Shown one piece after another: positions 8,301 to 16,586 of a stretch of DNA of 64,000 nucleotides (its first letter is position 1; every line of letters begins with the position of its first letter). The stretch lies in NCBI RefSeq assembly GCF_030732985.1, contig NZ_JASHJX010000002.1:62001-126000 (forward strand). The letters are read 5' to 3'. The DNA is from Nioella sp. MMSF_3534 (GTDB lineage Bacteria; Pseudomonadota; Alphaproteobacteria; Rhodobacterales; Rhodobacteraceae). The notes beneath the pieces were generated by a model. The model was not told the DNA's origin. It made no database searches and saw nothing but the letters and a program-made list of their open reading frames with translations. The position numbers and the translations under genes were made by a program.

Positions 8301-8319
8301 AATAATGAGAATGATTTGC
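8301..8319. promoter_or_regulatory. Candidate Fur/Mur-family operator upstream of troA
   Basis: The sequence AATAATGAGAATGATTTGC matches the classical 19-bp Fur box GATAATGATAATCATTATC at 14 of 19 positions. It lies 29-47 nt upstream of the troA start in the divergent troA/iclR intergenic region, so a metal-responsive Fur-family repressor (Fur, Mur or Zur) is plausible. The call rests on sequence and context only. Confidence 0.55.
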
Positions 8320-8428
8320 AAGAAGTCAATGCAGTTGCGAGTCATTTGCATCTTTTCCAGCACGTTTCGACTGGACAGCCCCAAGCAGTGGCGCAAGATC
8401 TAGGCATCTCAACGGTTCAGGGGCTCAA

Positions 8429-9112
8429 ATGGCCAACACGCGCATCGAATCGGTCGAGAAGGCCATGTCGATCCTGTCAGCCTTTTCCAGCCAGCGGCGG
8501 CGGATGAGCCTGGCGGAACTGGCCGAGGAGACCGGGCTGCACAAAAGCACGGTGCTGCGGCAGGCCAATTCCATGCAGCTCTATGGCTTCCTGACCCGTG
8601 ACGCAGATGGGCGTTATGGTATCGGTGCATCCGTCTGGCGGTTGGGGCTCTTGTTCCGGCAGGATTACCAGAATGGCGCCACGATCCGGCCGGTGCTGCG
8701 CGACCTGGTGGAGAAGACCGGGGAAACCGCGTCGTTCTATGTGCGTGCGGGTGAGGATCGTGTCTGCCTTTACCGCGAAAACTCGCCCAACCTGATCCGC
8801 TATCATCTGGAAGAGGGGATGCGCCTGCCGATGGATCGCGGGTCTGTCGCCATGGTGCTACGCCGCTGCGCCGGGGAACCGGTGCCCCATGCGTTGGAGT
8901 TCACCCCGGCCGGATCTGTCAATCTGGCGGGTGGGCGCAACCCCAATATCTCATCTGTTGCAACACCGGTCTTTTCGGCGGATGGGCAGTTGATGGGTGT
9001 CTTGGCAGTTTCCGGTCTGAGCACACGATTTGACGAAACCCGAAGGGCTGCCGCATTGAAACTTGTCGAGGCTCATGCCGAGGCGCTGCGGGACCAGCCA
9101 GCCCCGGAGTAA
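8429..9112 (+). CDS. IclR-family transcriptional regulator
   Basis: The protein has 227 residues. An N-terminal winged helix-turn-helix spans residues 5-65 (SVEKAMSILSAF, LAELAEETGLHKSTVLRQ, GRYGIG), followed by an IclR effector domain with FYVRAGEDRVCLYRE and SSVATPVFSADGQLMGVLAVSG. IclR proteins usually sense small organic acids or aromatics. It is divergent from the metal importer across 156 bp, and its own targets are not evident. ATG at 8429 is the only good start. A CAGTCTCTAA copy lies 9 nt after its stop. Confidence 0.85.
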   Translation: MANTRIESVEKAMSILSAFSSQRRRMSLAELAEETGLHKSTVLRQANSMQLYGFLTRDADGRYGIGASVWRLGLLFRQDYQNGATIRPVLRDLVEKTGETASFYVRAGEDRVCLYRENSPNLIRYHLEEGMRLPMDRGSVAMVLRRCAGEPVPHALEFTPAGSVNLAGGRNPNISSVATPVFSADGQLMGVLAVSGLSTRFDETRRAAALKLVEAHAEALRDQPAPE

Positions 9113-9120
9113 CGTAAAAA

Positions 9121-9130
9121 CAGTCTCTAA
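9121..9130 (+). repeat. CAGTCTCTAA motif, copy 2 (intergenic)
   Basis: This exact copy of the 10-mer sits in the 34-bp convergent gap between the IclR gene and zapE. Confidence 0.6.
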
Positions 9131-9146
9131 CTAAGGGGTTTTGGCT

Positions 9147-10232
9147 CTACTCCGTGGCCCAATCAGCGCTTTGCATTTCTCTCAATCGCGATGCGGTGCG
9201 TTCGAATTCGAAACTGCCAGACCCTTCGAGATAGAGCCTTTCCGGCTCTTCCTCTGCCGATATGATCACCCGCGTCCTTGCTTCATAGAGAGCATCAACA
9301 AGGGTCACGAACCGCTTGGCTTCATTGAATTTCGAACTGTCCAGACGCGGCACGTTTTCCAGCACCAGCAGCTTTACCGCCCCGGCCAGCGCCAGATAAT
9401 CGGCCGGTCCAAGCGCCTGCCCGCAAAGATCCCAGAACTCCGCCCGCGCCATACCAGCCCAGTAGCGGGGCAGATGCACCTCTCGGCCTTTGACCTCCAG
9501 CACCAGCTCTTCGCTTTTGCCGCCGGTCAGATCGCGCCAGATTTCGTCGATGGCCCGGCGGGACTGTGCGTTGGCCGGGGCGAAATAGGTGCGTTCCCCG
9601 GCCAGGCGGTGCTGGCGGTAGTCGGTCAGGCTGGCGATTTCATGAACTTCCAGCTTGTCGTTCAGAATGTCGATGAAGGGCAGGAACAACTGCCGGTTCA
9701 AACCGTCCTTGTAGAGACCTTCCGGCGGGCGGTTCGAGGTGGTCACCACCACCACCCCTGCATCGAACAGCATCTGGAACAGCCGCCCGACGATCATCGC
9801 ATCGGCAATGTCGGTGATCTGCATTTCATCGAAACACAGAAGGTCCACGTCGCGGATCACCGCCTCTGCCACCGGTTTCAGCGCATCCTCGGCCCCGGAT
9901 TTGCGCGCCTCATGCAGACCGGACTGAATCTCTTGCATGAAGGCGTGGAAATGCACGCGCCGTTTGCGCGACACCCCGGCATGGGCATGGAACAGGTCCA
10001 TCAGCATGGACTTCCCGCGCCCGACCCCGCCCCAAAGGTAAAGCCCGCGTGTTCCGTCCGGCACCGCTGGCTTGAAGAACCTGCCCAGGAACCCTGTAGG
10101 CTTGGCGGGCCGCTCCTCCAGCTTTTCGCGCAGGTCTTCCAGAAGCAGAAGAACCTCTCGTTGCGCCGGATCGGGGCGTAACAGGCCCTCGGCCACGCGG
10201 GTGTCGTAGATGGCTTGAAGATGCTGAGACAT
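9147..10232 (-). CDS. zapE: Cell division protein ZapE / AFG1-like ATPase
   Basis: This is an AFG1-like P-loop ATPase of about 361 residues. Walker A is GGVGRGKSML, Walker B is LLCFDEMQITDIADAMI, and sensor-like VVTTSNRPPEGLY follows. In Escherichia coli ZapE associates with the Z ring under stress; the mitochondrial homologue supports respiratory complex quality control. The ATG at 10232 (MSQHLQAIYDTRVAEG) is preferred; an upstream ATG at 10271 would add 13 residues. It is a single gene, convergent with the IclR gene. Confidence 0.88.
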   Translation of the reverse strand: MSQHLQAIYDTRVAEGLLRPDPAQREVLLLLEDLREKLEERPAKPTGFLGRFFKPAVPDGTRGLYLWGGVGRGKSMLMDLFHAHAGVSRKRRVHFHAFMQEIQSGLHEARKSGAEDALKPVAEAVIRDVDLLCFDEMQITDIADAMIVGRLFQMLFDAGVVVVTTSNRPPEGLYKDGLNRQLFLPFIDILNDKLEVHEIASLTDYRQHRLAGERTYFAPANAQSRRAIDEIWRDLTGGKSEELVLEVKGREVHLPRYWAGMARAEFWDLCGQALGPADYLALAGAVKLLVLENVPRLDSSKFNEAKRFVTLVDALYEARTRVIISAEEEPERLYLEGSGSFEFERTASRLREMQSADWATE

Positions 10233-10359
10233 ATCAGGTTGGTAGCGCGAAGCCGCGCCGGTGATCCACACAAAAACTGACGTGGCGGATCAAGATTTCT
10301 GATTTGACAGGGCAGGAGTGCTGACCCACTGTCACCGGACGCGACTTTGGACCCTTGCC

Positions 10360-11604
10360 ATGCCCCAGAAATCCCCCCTCGTCACGCCCGTCCTGATCGG
10401 CGGATGCCTGATCATCCTGCTGTCTTTTGCCGTCAGGGCCAGCTTCGGCGTGTTTCAGATCCCCATTGCCGAGGAATTCGGCTGGCCGCGGGCAGAGTTC
10501 AGTATGGCCATCGCCATCCAGAACCTGGCATGGGGTATCGGGCAGCCGATCTTCGGGGCCATCGCGGAACGGTTCGGGGATCGCAAGGCGCTGATCCTGG
10601 GGGCCCTGGTGTACGCCATCGGGCTGGTCCTGTCGGCGGGCGCGACCCTACCCATTCAGCACCAACTGCTGGAAATCCTCGTAGGATTCGGCATTGCGGG
10701 GACCGGTTTCGGCGTCATCCTGGCCATTGTGGGCCGGGCCACTTCGGATGAGAACAGGTCGATTTCCCTTGGAATCGTGACTGCCGCGGGGTCCGCCGGG
10801 CAGATCGTGGGGGCGCCTTTTGCCGAGGCCCTGCTTGGCATGATGAGCTGGCAGATGGTCTTCCTGATCTTCGCCGGGATCATCCTTCTGACCGTGCTTG
10901 TGCTGCCCTTGCTGAAGGCCCCGCCCATGGCCAGCAAGGCAGAGATCGAGGAAAGCATGGGCCAGATCCTGAAGAAGGCGTTCAAGGACCCGTCCTTCAC
11001 GCTGATCTTCGTTGGCTTTTTCTCCTGCGGGTATCAACTGGCCTTCATCACCGCCCATTTCCCGGCATTGGTGACGGAAATGTGCGGGCCGATCGTGCCC
11101 GGCTCGATGCTGCACAGTATCGGGATCACCTCGACCTCGACCCTCGGGGCGGTTGCCATTTCTCTCATCGGGTTGGCGAATGTCGTTGGCACCATCACGG
11201 CGGGCTGGCTCGGCACGAAGTTTCCCAAGAAATACCTGCTGGCGCTGATCTACACGGGCCGCACCATCGCGGCGGCGATGTTCATCCTGTTCCCGATCAC
11301 GCCGCTGACTGTCGTCGTATTCTCCGTCGTCATGGGCTCTCTGTGGCTTGCCACCGTGCCGCTGACCAGCGGGCTGATCGCTTATCTCTACGGGCTGCGC
11401 TACATGGGCACGCTTTACGGAATCGTCTTCTTCAGCCACCAGTTGGGCGGGTTTCTGGGCGTGGTCTTGGGCGGCTGGATGTATGACCTCTACGGCGACT
11501 ACAGCGCCGTCTGGTGGATCGGCGTGGGGGTCGGGGCGCTGTCGGCAGTGGTTCACCTGCCGATCAACGAAAAGCCCCTGAACGACCGAGCGGCGGTGGC
11601 TTAG
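10360..11604 (+). CDS. MFS transporter
   Basis: This is a membrane protein of about 414 residues with 12 predicted hydrophobic segments in the major facilitator pattern. GAIAERFGDRKAL between helices 2 and 3 is the family loop motif. The architecture resembles oxalate/formate or monocarboxylate MFS members (RASFGVFQIPIAEEFGW), but the substrate cannot be read from sequence. The ATG at 10360 (MPQKSPLVTP) is preferred over the 10318 start because the extra 14 residues precede the first helix without family character. It ends overlapping the convergent hydrolase gene by 4 nt. Confidence 0.8.
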   Translation: MPQKSPLVTPVLIGGCLIILLSFAVRASFGVFQIPIAEEFGWPRAEFSMAIAIQNLAWGIGQPIFGAIAERFGDRKALILGALVYAIGLVLSAGATLPIQHQLLEILVGFGIAGTGFGVILAIVGRATSDENRSISLGIVTAAGSAGQIVGAPFAEALLGMMSWQMVFLIFAGIILLTVLVLPLLKAPPMASKAEIEESMGQILKKAFKDPSFTLIFVGFFSCGYQLAFITAHFPALVTEMCGPIVPGSMLHSIGITSTSTLGAVAISLIGLANVVGTITAGWLGTKFPKKYLLALIYTGRTIAAAMFILFPITPLTVVVFSVVMGSLWLATVPLTSGLIAYLYGLRYMGTLYGIVFFSHQLGGFLGVVLGGWMYDLYGDYSAVWWIGVGVGALSAVVHLPINEKPLNDRAAVA

Positions 11605-12515
11605 GCGGGGCCGATGGCCTCGGCCACCTGTTCCGCATGGGTATAGGTCAGTCGGTGATCGGCTTCAATCAGGGTGATCTGCCGGGCAGAGGGGTTGAGC
11701 GTCTCCAACCGGTCCCGGCAGGTGATCGGAATGACGGTATCCTCCGCACCCCAGATCGCCAGAACGGGAGTTTCCACCGCCGCAATGCCTGTGTGTAGCG
11801 CTGACTGATCATCCGACAGGATGCCGCGCTGTGCGGACAGGATGGCCCGCAGGGTGCCCTCGACGGCCAGTTCGTCCAGCGCGCGGTTGGTGATCGCATC
11901 GGCCACCGGGTCCGCGCCGTCGCCCTCGCCATAACCCCCGCGCAGCTTGCGGGTGCCAAGAACCTCCATCATCCAGTCGCCGACCAGCGGGCTTTTGGCC
12001 ACGATGTCGGAGAACCGCCCGAGCGCGTGGCCCAGACCTGCCGGAGCGAGCAGGATCAGGCGAGAGACTCTCTCAGCACGGGCCGCCGTGAACGCCGCTG
12101 AAATCGCCCCGCCCATGGAATAGCCCATCAGGGTGAACGGGCCGCTCACCCCCTCCGCATCCAGCAGATCCTGCAGCTGCCGCAGGAAGAAATCCGCATT
12201 CTGACGCCCTGGCGGACGGTCGGAATAACCGCGGCCGTAAAGGTCATAGGTCAGCACCCTATAGCCTAGCCCGGTCAGATGCGGCAGCAGCGGCCCCCAG
12301 ACAAAGGAGGGCGTGGACAGACCATGCACGCAGACCAGAACCGGGCCACCCTCCGGCCCGTGCCATTCGGCATGGGTGAGACCCTGGGACAGCGATACCA
12401 ACCGTCCAGGCATGTGGCTGCGCAGGTCGTCGACCCGCCGCCGGTTCAGGCGCGCGCCCAGATAGCTGCCACCATGGGCCAGCGCCGCAGCGCCTGCGAT
12501 CAGCGGGATTGCCAT
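11601..12515 (-). CDS. Alpha/beta hydrolase
   Basis: This is a 304-residue alpha/beta-hydrolase-fold protein. Oxyanion region VCVHGLSTPSFVW, nucleophile elbow GYSMGGA, acid WGAEDTVIP and base ADHRLTYTHAEQ give a complete Ser-Asp-His triad. The N-terminus is hydrophobic (MAIPLIAGAAALAHGGSYLGA) and may anchor it to the membrane. Its start lies 16 nt inside the preceding cyclodeaminase-like gene, so it is the last cistron of a four-gene operon headed by S-formylglutathione hydrolase. The substrate is unknown. Confidence 0.8.
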   Translation of the reverse strand: MAIPLIAGAAALAHGGSYLGARLNRRRVDDLRSHMPGRLVSLSQGLTHAEWHGPEGGPVLVCVHGLSTPSFVWGPLLPHLTGLGYRVLTYDLYGRGYSDRPPGRQNADFFLRQLQDLLDAEGVSGPFTLMGYSMGGAISAAFTAARAERVSRLILLAPAGLGHALGRFSDIVAKSPLVGDWMMEVLGTRKLRGGYGEGDGADPVADAITNRALDELAVEGTLRAILSAQRGILSDDQSALHTGIAAVETPVLAIWGAEDTVIPITCRDRLETLNPSARQITLIEADHRLTYTHAEQVAEAIGPA

Positions 12516-13417
12516 GCGTCGAGGATGTAGCGGCTTGTCATCAGGTCGAGATGCGCGCCGCCACCGTTCTTGAAGAGCGTGATTTCACCGTCGCTGCGAC
12601 GGGTCATTTTGCCAGCCTCCAGATCGTAGAAGTCCGAGAGGATATCTTCCTTCGTGATCAACCCCCGGTCAATCGGGTCCTGAATCTCACCGATATGGCC
12701 GATCGTGGTGTCGCGGCTGTCCACGTGGATCGCGCTACGCAGGATCGCCGCGTCGTTCACTTCGCGCATATCCGGGCGATAGGCCCCGATGATGTCGATA
12801 TGCTGGCCGGGCTGAAACCAGTCGCCGTTCAGAATGGGGTCCGTCACCATAGTGGCGGAGGTCACGATATCGGCCCCGCGCACGGCGGTTTCCAGATCGG
12901 GGGCGACCTCGGTTCCCGGGTATTCTTCGGCGAAGGCCTCGGCCTTGGCGAGGGTGCGATTCCAGATCTGGAAGCGGGCATCGGGGAACAGCGCGCCATA
13001 GGCTTCGCGCAGAGAATGGCCAACAGCGCCCGCGCCAACGATCAGAATCGTTTCACTATCCTTCCGGGCCAGTTGTGCCGCGCCAAGCAGGCTGCCGCCC
13101 GCCGTCTTCCACTTTGTGACCAGTTCAAAGTCCACCAATGCCAGCAACCCGCCATCCTCGTCGGAATAGACATTCACCGCCCCAAGGATCAGCGGTTTGC
13201 CATTGCCGGGATTGCCGGGGAAGATGTTGGCGGTTTTCACCGCCGATCCAACCCCGTCGATCCAGGCCGCGCGCGACAGCAGCGTGTCGTCCCCACGATA
13301 GAGCAGCGTATCGCCGATCTCGGCCTTGGGCAGCCGGTGCCCCGCGCGCAGGGCATCCATCAGGCCCTGCCATGTCAGATGCGCCTCTGCCTCGGGTCCG
13401 ATGATGTCGATGCTCAT
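12500..13417 (-). CDS. Ornithine cyclodeaminase / mu-crystallin family protein
   Basis: This NAD(P)-dependent protein has 305 residues. The Rossmann motif is ILIVGAGAVGHSL. KTANIFPGN, LLALVDFELVTKWKTAGGS and IGAYRPDMREV are hallmarks of the OCD/mu-crystallin family, which includes ornithine and alanine cyclases and ketimine reductases. The start ATG at 13417 has a strong AAGGAG 8 nt upstream and overlaps the preceding HAD gene as ATGA. A longer in-frame version to 13471 lies within that gene and is rejected. The exact substrate cannot be assigned. Confidence 0.85.
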   Translation of the reverse strand: MSIDIIGPEAEAHLTWQGLMDALRAGHRLPKAEIGDTLLYRGDDTLLSRAAWIDGVGSAVKTANIFPGNPGNGKPLILGAVNVYSDEDGGLLALVDFELVTKWKTAGGSLLGAAQLARKDSETILIVGAGAVGHSLREAYGALFPDARFQIWNRTLAKAEAFAEEYPGTEVAPDLETAVRGADIVTSATMVTDPILNGDWFQPGQHIDIIGAYRPDMREVNDAAILRSAIHVDSRDTTIGHIGEIQDPIDRGLITKEDILSDFYDLEAGKMTRRSDGEITLFKNGGGAHLDLMTSRYILDAWQSR

Positions 13418-14037
13418 GGGCGGGTCTCCTTCTCGGTCAGCAGGCCATGAGCGATGAGCGTCCTTGCCCATCCTTCCGGCCCTTCGAACAGATGCGTGTG
13501 CCAGCCGCGTGCTTGGGCGGCGTCGATATTCTCTGCACGGTCGTCGGTAAACAGAAGCGACGCACCGGAAAGACCGGAATCAGTCTCTAACACGGCATAA
13601 AACGCAGGGTCCGGTTTGATCAGCCCATGGTGGGCCGAGATATAGGACCGGTCGAACTCGGTCAGGAATTCATACTCTGCACAGGCGGCATCGAATGTTT
13701 CCCGACCGAAATTGGACAGGGCAAAGACGGGGATGCCCTTGGCGCGCAGCTTGCGAAGCAGGTGCACACTATGGGGGATGGCGGGGCTGGCCATGTCCAG
13801 CCAACGGTCATGCCAGAGCCTGATTTCGTCTCTGAACAAGGGATTTTTATCCGCCAACGCATAGACGGACTGTTGGAATGGATTGCCCTTGTCGATACCG
13901 AGGTTCATGCCCTCCAGATCGACGGCGGCGAAAAGCTCTCGCCGCCGATCTTCGCCGAAAAGCCTGTCATAGAGCCGTTCCGGCGCCCATTCGATCAGGA
14001 CGTTCCCGATATCGAAAACGACCGCCTCGACGCTCAT
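13414..14037 (-). CDS. HAD-superfamily hydrolase (YihX-like phosphatase)
   Basis: The protein has 207 residues in HAD subfamily IA. Nucleophile motif I is FDIGNVL, with Gly-Asn in place of the second Asp, as in YihX-like sugar-phosphatases and some haloacid-dehalogenase relatives. Motif II is ALSNFG, motif III the lysine of LIKPDPAFY, and motif IV LFTDDRAENI. It sits between S-formylglutathione hydrolase and the cyclodeaminase-like gene with 4-nt overlaps on both sides. A CAGTCTCTAA motif creates a TTA codon in YAVLETDSG. Confidence 0.85.
   Translation of the reverse strand: MSVEAVVFDIGNVLIEWAPERLYDRLFGEDRRRELFAAVDLEGMNLGIDKGNPFQQSVYALADKNPLFRDEIRLWHDRWLDMASPAIPHSVHLLRKLRAKGIPVFALSNFGRETFDAACAEYEFLTEFDRSYISAHHGLIKPDPAFYAVLETDSGLSGASLLFTDDRAENIDAAQARGWHTHLFEGPEGWARTLIAHGLLTEKETRP
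13581..13590 (+). repeat. CAGTCTCTAA motif, copy 3 (inside HAD hydrolase gene)
   Basis: This exact copy of the 10-mer is read on the minus strand as TTA-GAG-ACT (Leu-Glu-Thr), again using the rare TTA codon. Confidence 0.6.
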
Positions 14038-14873
14038 GCACTGACGCCGTAAAGCGCTTCGGCGTGGAAGCTGATGTGATCTTCGATGAAGGTCGAGACA
14101 AAGAAATAGGAATGGTCATAGCCGGGCTGCATGCGGATGGTTCCGGGCTGGCGACGGGCGGTCATGGCCTCGGCCAATGCTTCGGTCTTCAGCAGGTCGC
14201 CGAACTGGTCGGCGGTGCCCATGTCGATCAGGACCGGGCCGGGAAAGCCCTTGGCCCGCATCAGCATCGTGGCGTCATGCGCTTCCCACAGGGCGGTGTT
14301 GTCGCCCAGATAGGCCCCAAGCTGTTTGCGACCCCAGTCGCTTTCCATCGGGTTGCAGATGGGTGAAAAGGCCGAAACGCTGGCGAAGCGGTCGGGGAAG
14401 CTCATGGCGATGGTCAGTGCGCCGTGGCCGCCCATGGAATGACCGGTGATGCCCTGACGGCTGGCATCCAGCGCGAAGCGATCGAAGACGAGGTTTGGCA
14501 GATCCTCGGTGATGTAATCCCACATCTGGAAATGCTCGGCCCACGGGTCTTGCGTGGCGTTCACGTAGAACCCGGCGCCCTGCCCCAGATCGTAGGCGTC
14601 ATCATTCGGCACACCTTCGCCGCGCGGGGACGTATCGGGGAAGATCAGAGCGATGCCCTGCTCGGCGGCCCAAAGCTGTGCGCCCGCCTTCACCATCGCG
14701 TTTTCATGGGTGCAGGTCAGACCCGACAGATACCACAACACCGGAACCGGGGCGTCCTCTGCCTCTGCGGGCAGGAACAGGCCAAAGGTCATGTCGGTGC
14801 CGGTCGCGCTGGAGGCGTGGCGATAAACGCCTTGGGTGCCGCCGAAACACCGGTTTTCTGAAATCGTTTCCAT
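14034..14873 (-). CDS. fghA: S-formylglutathione hydrolase
   Basis: The protein has 279 residues, the normal length for esterase D/FghA. It hydrolyses S-formylglutathione to formate and glutathione, the second step of glutathione-dependent formaldehyde oxidation. YLSGLTCTHENAMVKAG is the family signature. The nucleophile is Ser146 in TGHSMGGHGA, with Asp in GTADQF and His in GYDHSYFF completing the triad. It heads a minus-strand operon of four overlapping genes. The partner dehydrogenase is not adjacent but lies 3.5 kb away at 18346-19458. Confidence 0.93.
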   Translation of the reverse strand: METISENRCFGGTQGVYRHASSATGTDMTFGLFLPAEAEDAPVPVLWYLSGLTCTHENAMVKAGAQLWAAEQGIALIFPDTSPRGEGVPNDDAYDLGQGAGFYVNATQDPWAEHFQMWDYITEDLPNLVFDRFALDASRQGITGHSMGGHGALTIAMSFPDRFASVSAFSPICNPMESDWGRKQLGAYLGDNTALWEAHDATMLMRAKGFPGPVLIDMGTADQFGDLLKTEALAEAMTARRQPGTIRMQPGYDHSYFFVSTFIEDHISFHAEALYGVSA

Positions 14874-14935
14874 GGGTCGTCCTCCGCAAAAGCTTTCGCC
14901 AAGGCGTAACGCGGGAGGGGCGATGCAGCAAGCGG

Positions 14936-15868
14936 CTAGAGCAGCGGTGTGACCCAGGCGATGACGAGAGAGACCGTGACGATGGATATCGCGGTCGAGA
15001 TAAGGATTGCCGCCGAAACGCGCTGCGGCGCGACGCCATAGTGTTGCGCAAGGATGTAGACATTGCCCGCGACGGGCAAGGCCGCCGCCGAAATCATCAC
15101 CGCCGCGTCAAAGGCCGCGACCGGGAACAGCCACAGCGCCGCAATGGCGACCGCGCCGGGGTGCAGCACCAGTTTGCAAAAGCTGAGCCACCCGGCGACC
15201 GACATCCGTTCCGCCGATTTGCCTGCCAGCGAGGCCCCGATGGCGAACAGCGCACCGGGGGTTGCAGCGGCCCCGAGGATGCCGAGGAATTCATTGGCAA
15301 CTTCGGGAATGGGCAGCGACAGGCCCGACCAGATCAGGCCAAGCGCGATCGAGACAATCATCGGGTTTTTCAACAACCCCTTGCCGACCGTGCCGAGAAT
15401 GGCAACGGACATGCGCCCGTCGCGTGACCCTGTGATCAGGATGGTGATCAGGCTGGAAAAGACGATGAGATCCATGGCCAGGATCATCAGGACCGGGCCG
15501 GCTGCGTTTTCGCCCAGAAGCACCACCAGCATCGGCACGCCCAGAAAGCCCGTATTGCCGATGACCGAGCACTGTGCCTCAACCGCCGCTTCCTGTATGC
15601 CGACCCCTCGAAAGAACGCGACCGCCGTGGCCAGCAGGTAAACCACCCCGCAGCCCCACAGATAGGCGGCGACGAACCACCAGTCGAAGATCTCGGATAT
15701 CGACAGGTTGGCGGCAAACCGGAACAGCATGGCGGACAGGGCGAAGTAGAAGACGAATTTCGTCAGGTAGGCCGTCGCCTCTGCCGTAAAGAAGCCGGTG
15801 CGTCCCGATTGGAAGCCAAGCGCGATCAACGCGAAGAAGGGCAGGGTCTTGAGAAAGATCTCGATCAT
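14936..15868 (-). CDS. AEC-family (auxin efflux carrier-like) transporter
   Basis: This is a 310-residue polytopic protein with about ten hydrophobic segments and a five-plus-five repeat. The sequences VIGNTGFLGVPML in the first half and LPVAGNVYILAQHYG in the second are the conserved crossover loops of AEC/PIN-like carriers. The substrate is probably a small organic acid, by family analogy only. It is divergent from a TetR-family gene across 100 bp and is the most obvious target of that regulator. Confidence 0.82.
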   Translation of the reverse strand: MIEIFLKTLPFFALIALGFQSGRTGFFTAEATAYLTKFVFYFALSAMLFRFAANLSISEIFDWWFVAAYLWGCGVVYLLATAVAFFRGVGIQEAAVEAQCSVIGNTGFLGVPMLVVLLGENAAGPVLMILAMDLIVFSSLITILITGSRDGRMSVAILGTVGKGLLKNPMIVSIALGLIWSGLSLPIPEVANEFLGILGAAATPGALFAIGASLAGKSAERMSVAGWLSFCKLVLHPGAVAIAALWLFPVAAFDAAVMISAAALPVAGNVYILAQHYGVAPQRVSAAILISTAISIVTVSLVIAWVTPLL

Positions 15869-15926
15869 GTGGGCATCGCTAGGGCAACATTCATACCCTG
15901 TCCAGCGCCTGCTTTGCTTGATGAAC

Positions 15927-15942
15927 TAAACTGGTCAGTCTA
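15927..15942. promoter_or_regulatory. Near-palindromic operator candidate between AEC and TetR genes
   Basis: TAAACTGGTCAGTCTA reads almost the same on both strands: TA-N-ACTG-N2-CAGT-N-TA, with 12 of 16 positions symmetrical. It lies 27 nt upstream of the TetR start and in the divergent promoter, where an autoregulating TetR repressor would be expected to bind. Confidence 0.5.
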
Positions 15943-15968
15943 TTGTACCAATGTCAGCAGGAGGCAGC

Positions 15969-16586
15969 ATGAACATCAGCGTACCGCTCAAGAAAGGCCG
16001 GAAATTCGATCAGGTCATCGCCGGGGCGAGAGAGGTGTTTCTGCGCGAAGGGTTCGAAGGCGCCAGCGTCGACCAGATTGCGCGCGATGCAGGCGTGTCC
16101 AAGGCGACGCTTTATAGCTATTTCCCTGATAAACAGGCTCTGTTCATGGCGGTTCTGACCTCTCAGTGTCAGATGCAGTCCGAGCAGGCCATGGGGATCG
16201 AAATCCTGCAACGCCCGGTGCCAGAGGCGCTCTATTCCATCGCGCGTTCGTTCCTGAACTTCCTGATGTCTGACTTTTCCATCCAGGTGTTCCGGGTCTG
16301 TGTGGCCGAATCGAACCGCTTCCCTGAATTGGGCCGCGCCTTCTATGACAGTGGCCCCAAACAGGTGCTGGACCAAATCGCCAGCTATCTGGGCAGCGAG
16401 AAGGTGGCGCAGGAGCTGAAGATCGACGATCCCTACATGGCCGCCGACCAGTTCCTGCAGCTTTGCCGGGCCGACATGCTGCTGCGCCGGATCCTCAATG
16501 TCGAGACCGATGATTCACCCGATAAGATGGATCGAATTGCACGGGAAACGGTGGCGACCTTCCTCGCGCGCTACCGCCGCGCCTGA
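15969..16586 (+). CDS. TetR/AcrR-family transcriptional regulator
   Basis: The protein has 205 residues. The N-terminal helix-turn-helix is FDQVIAGAREVFLREGFEGASVDQIARDAGVSKATLYSYFPDKQALF, the classic TetR layout. The C-terminal half is the variable ligand domain (AcrR-type, TetR_C-like), with no recognised ligand motif. The ATG at 15969 is chosen because AGGAGG lies 5-10 nt upstream; an ATG at 15951 is further from any ribosome site. It is divergent from the AEC transporter and probably regulates both genes. Confidence 0.87.
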   Translation: MNISVPLKKGRKFDQVIAGAREVFLREGFEGASVDQIARDAGVSKATLYSYFPDKQALFMAVLTSQCQMQSEQAMGIEILQRPVPEALYSIARSFLNFLMSDFSIQVFRVCVAESNRFPELGRAFYDSGPKQVLDQIASYLGSEKVAQELKIDDPYMAADQFLQLCRADMLLRRILNVETDDSPDKMDRIARETVATFLARYRRA

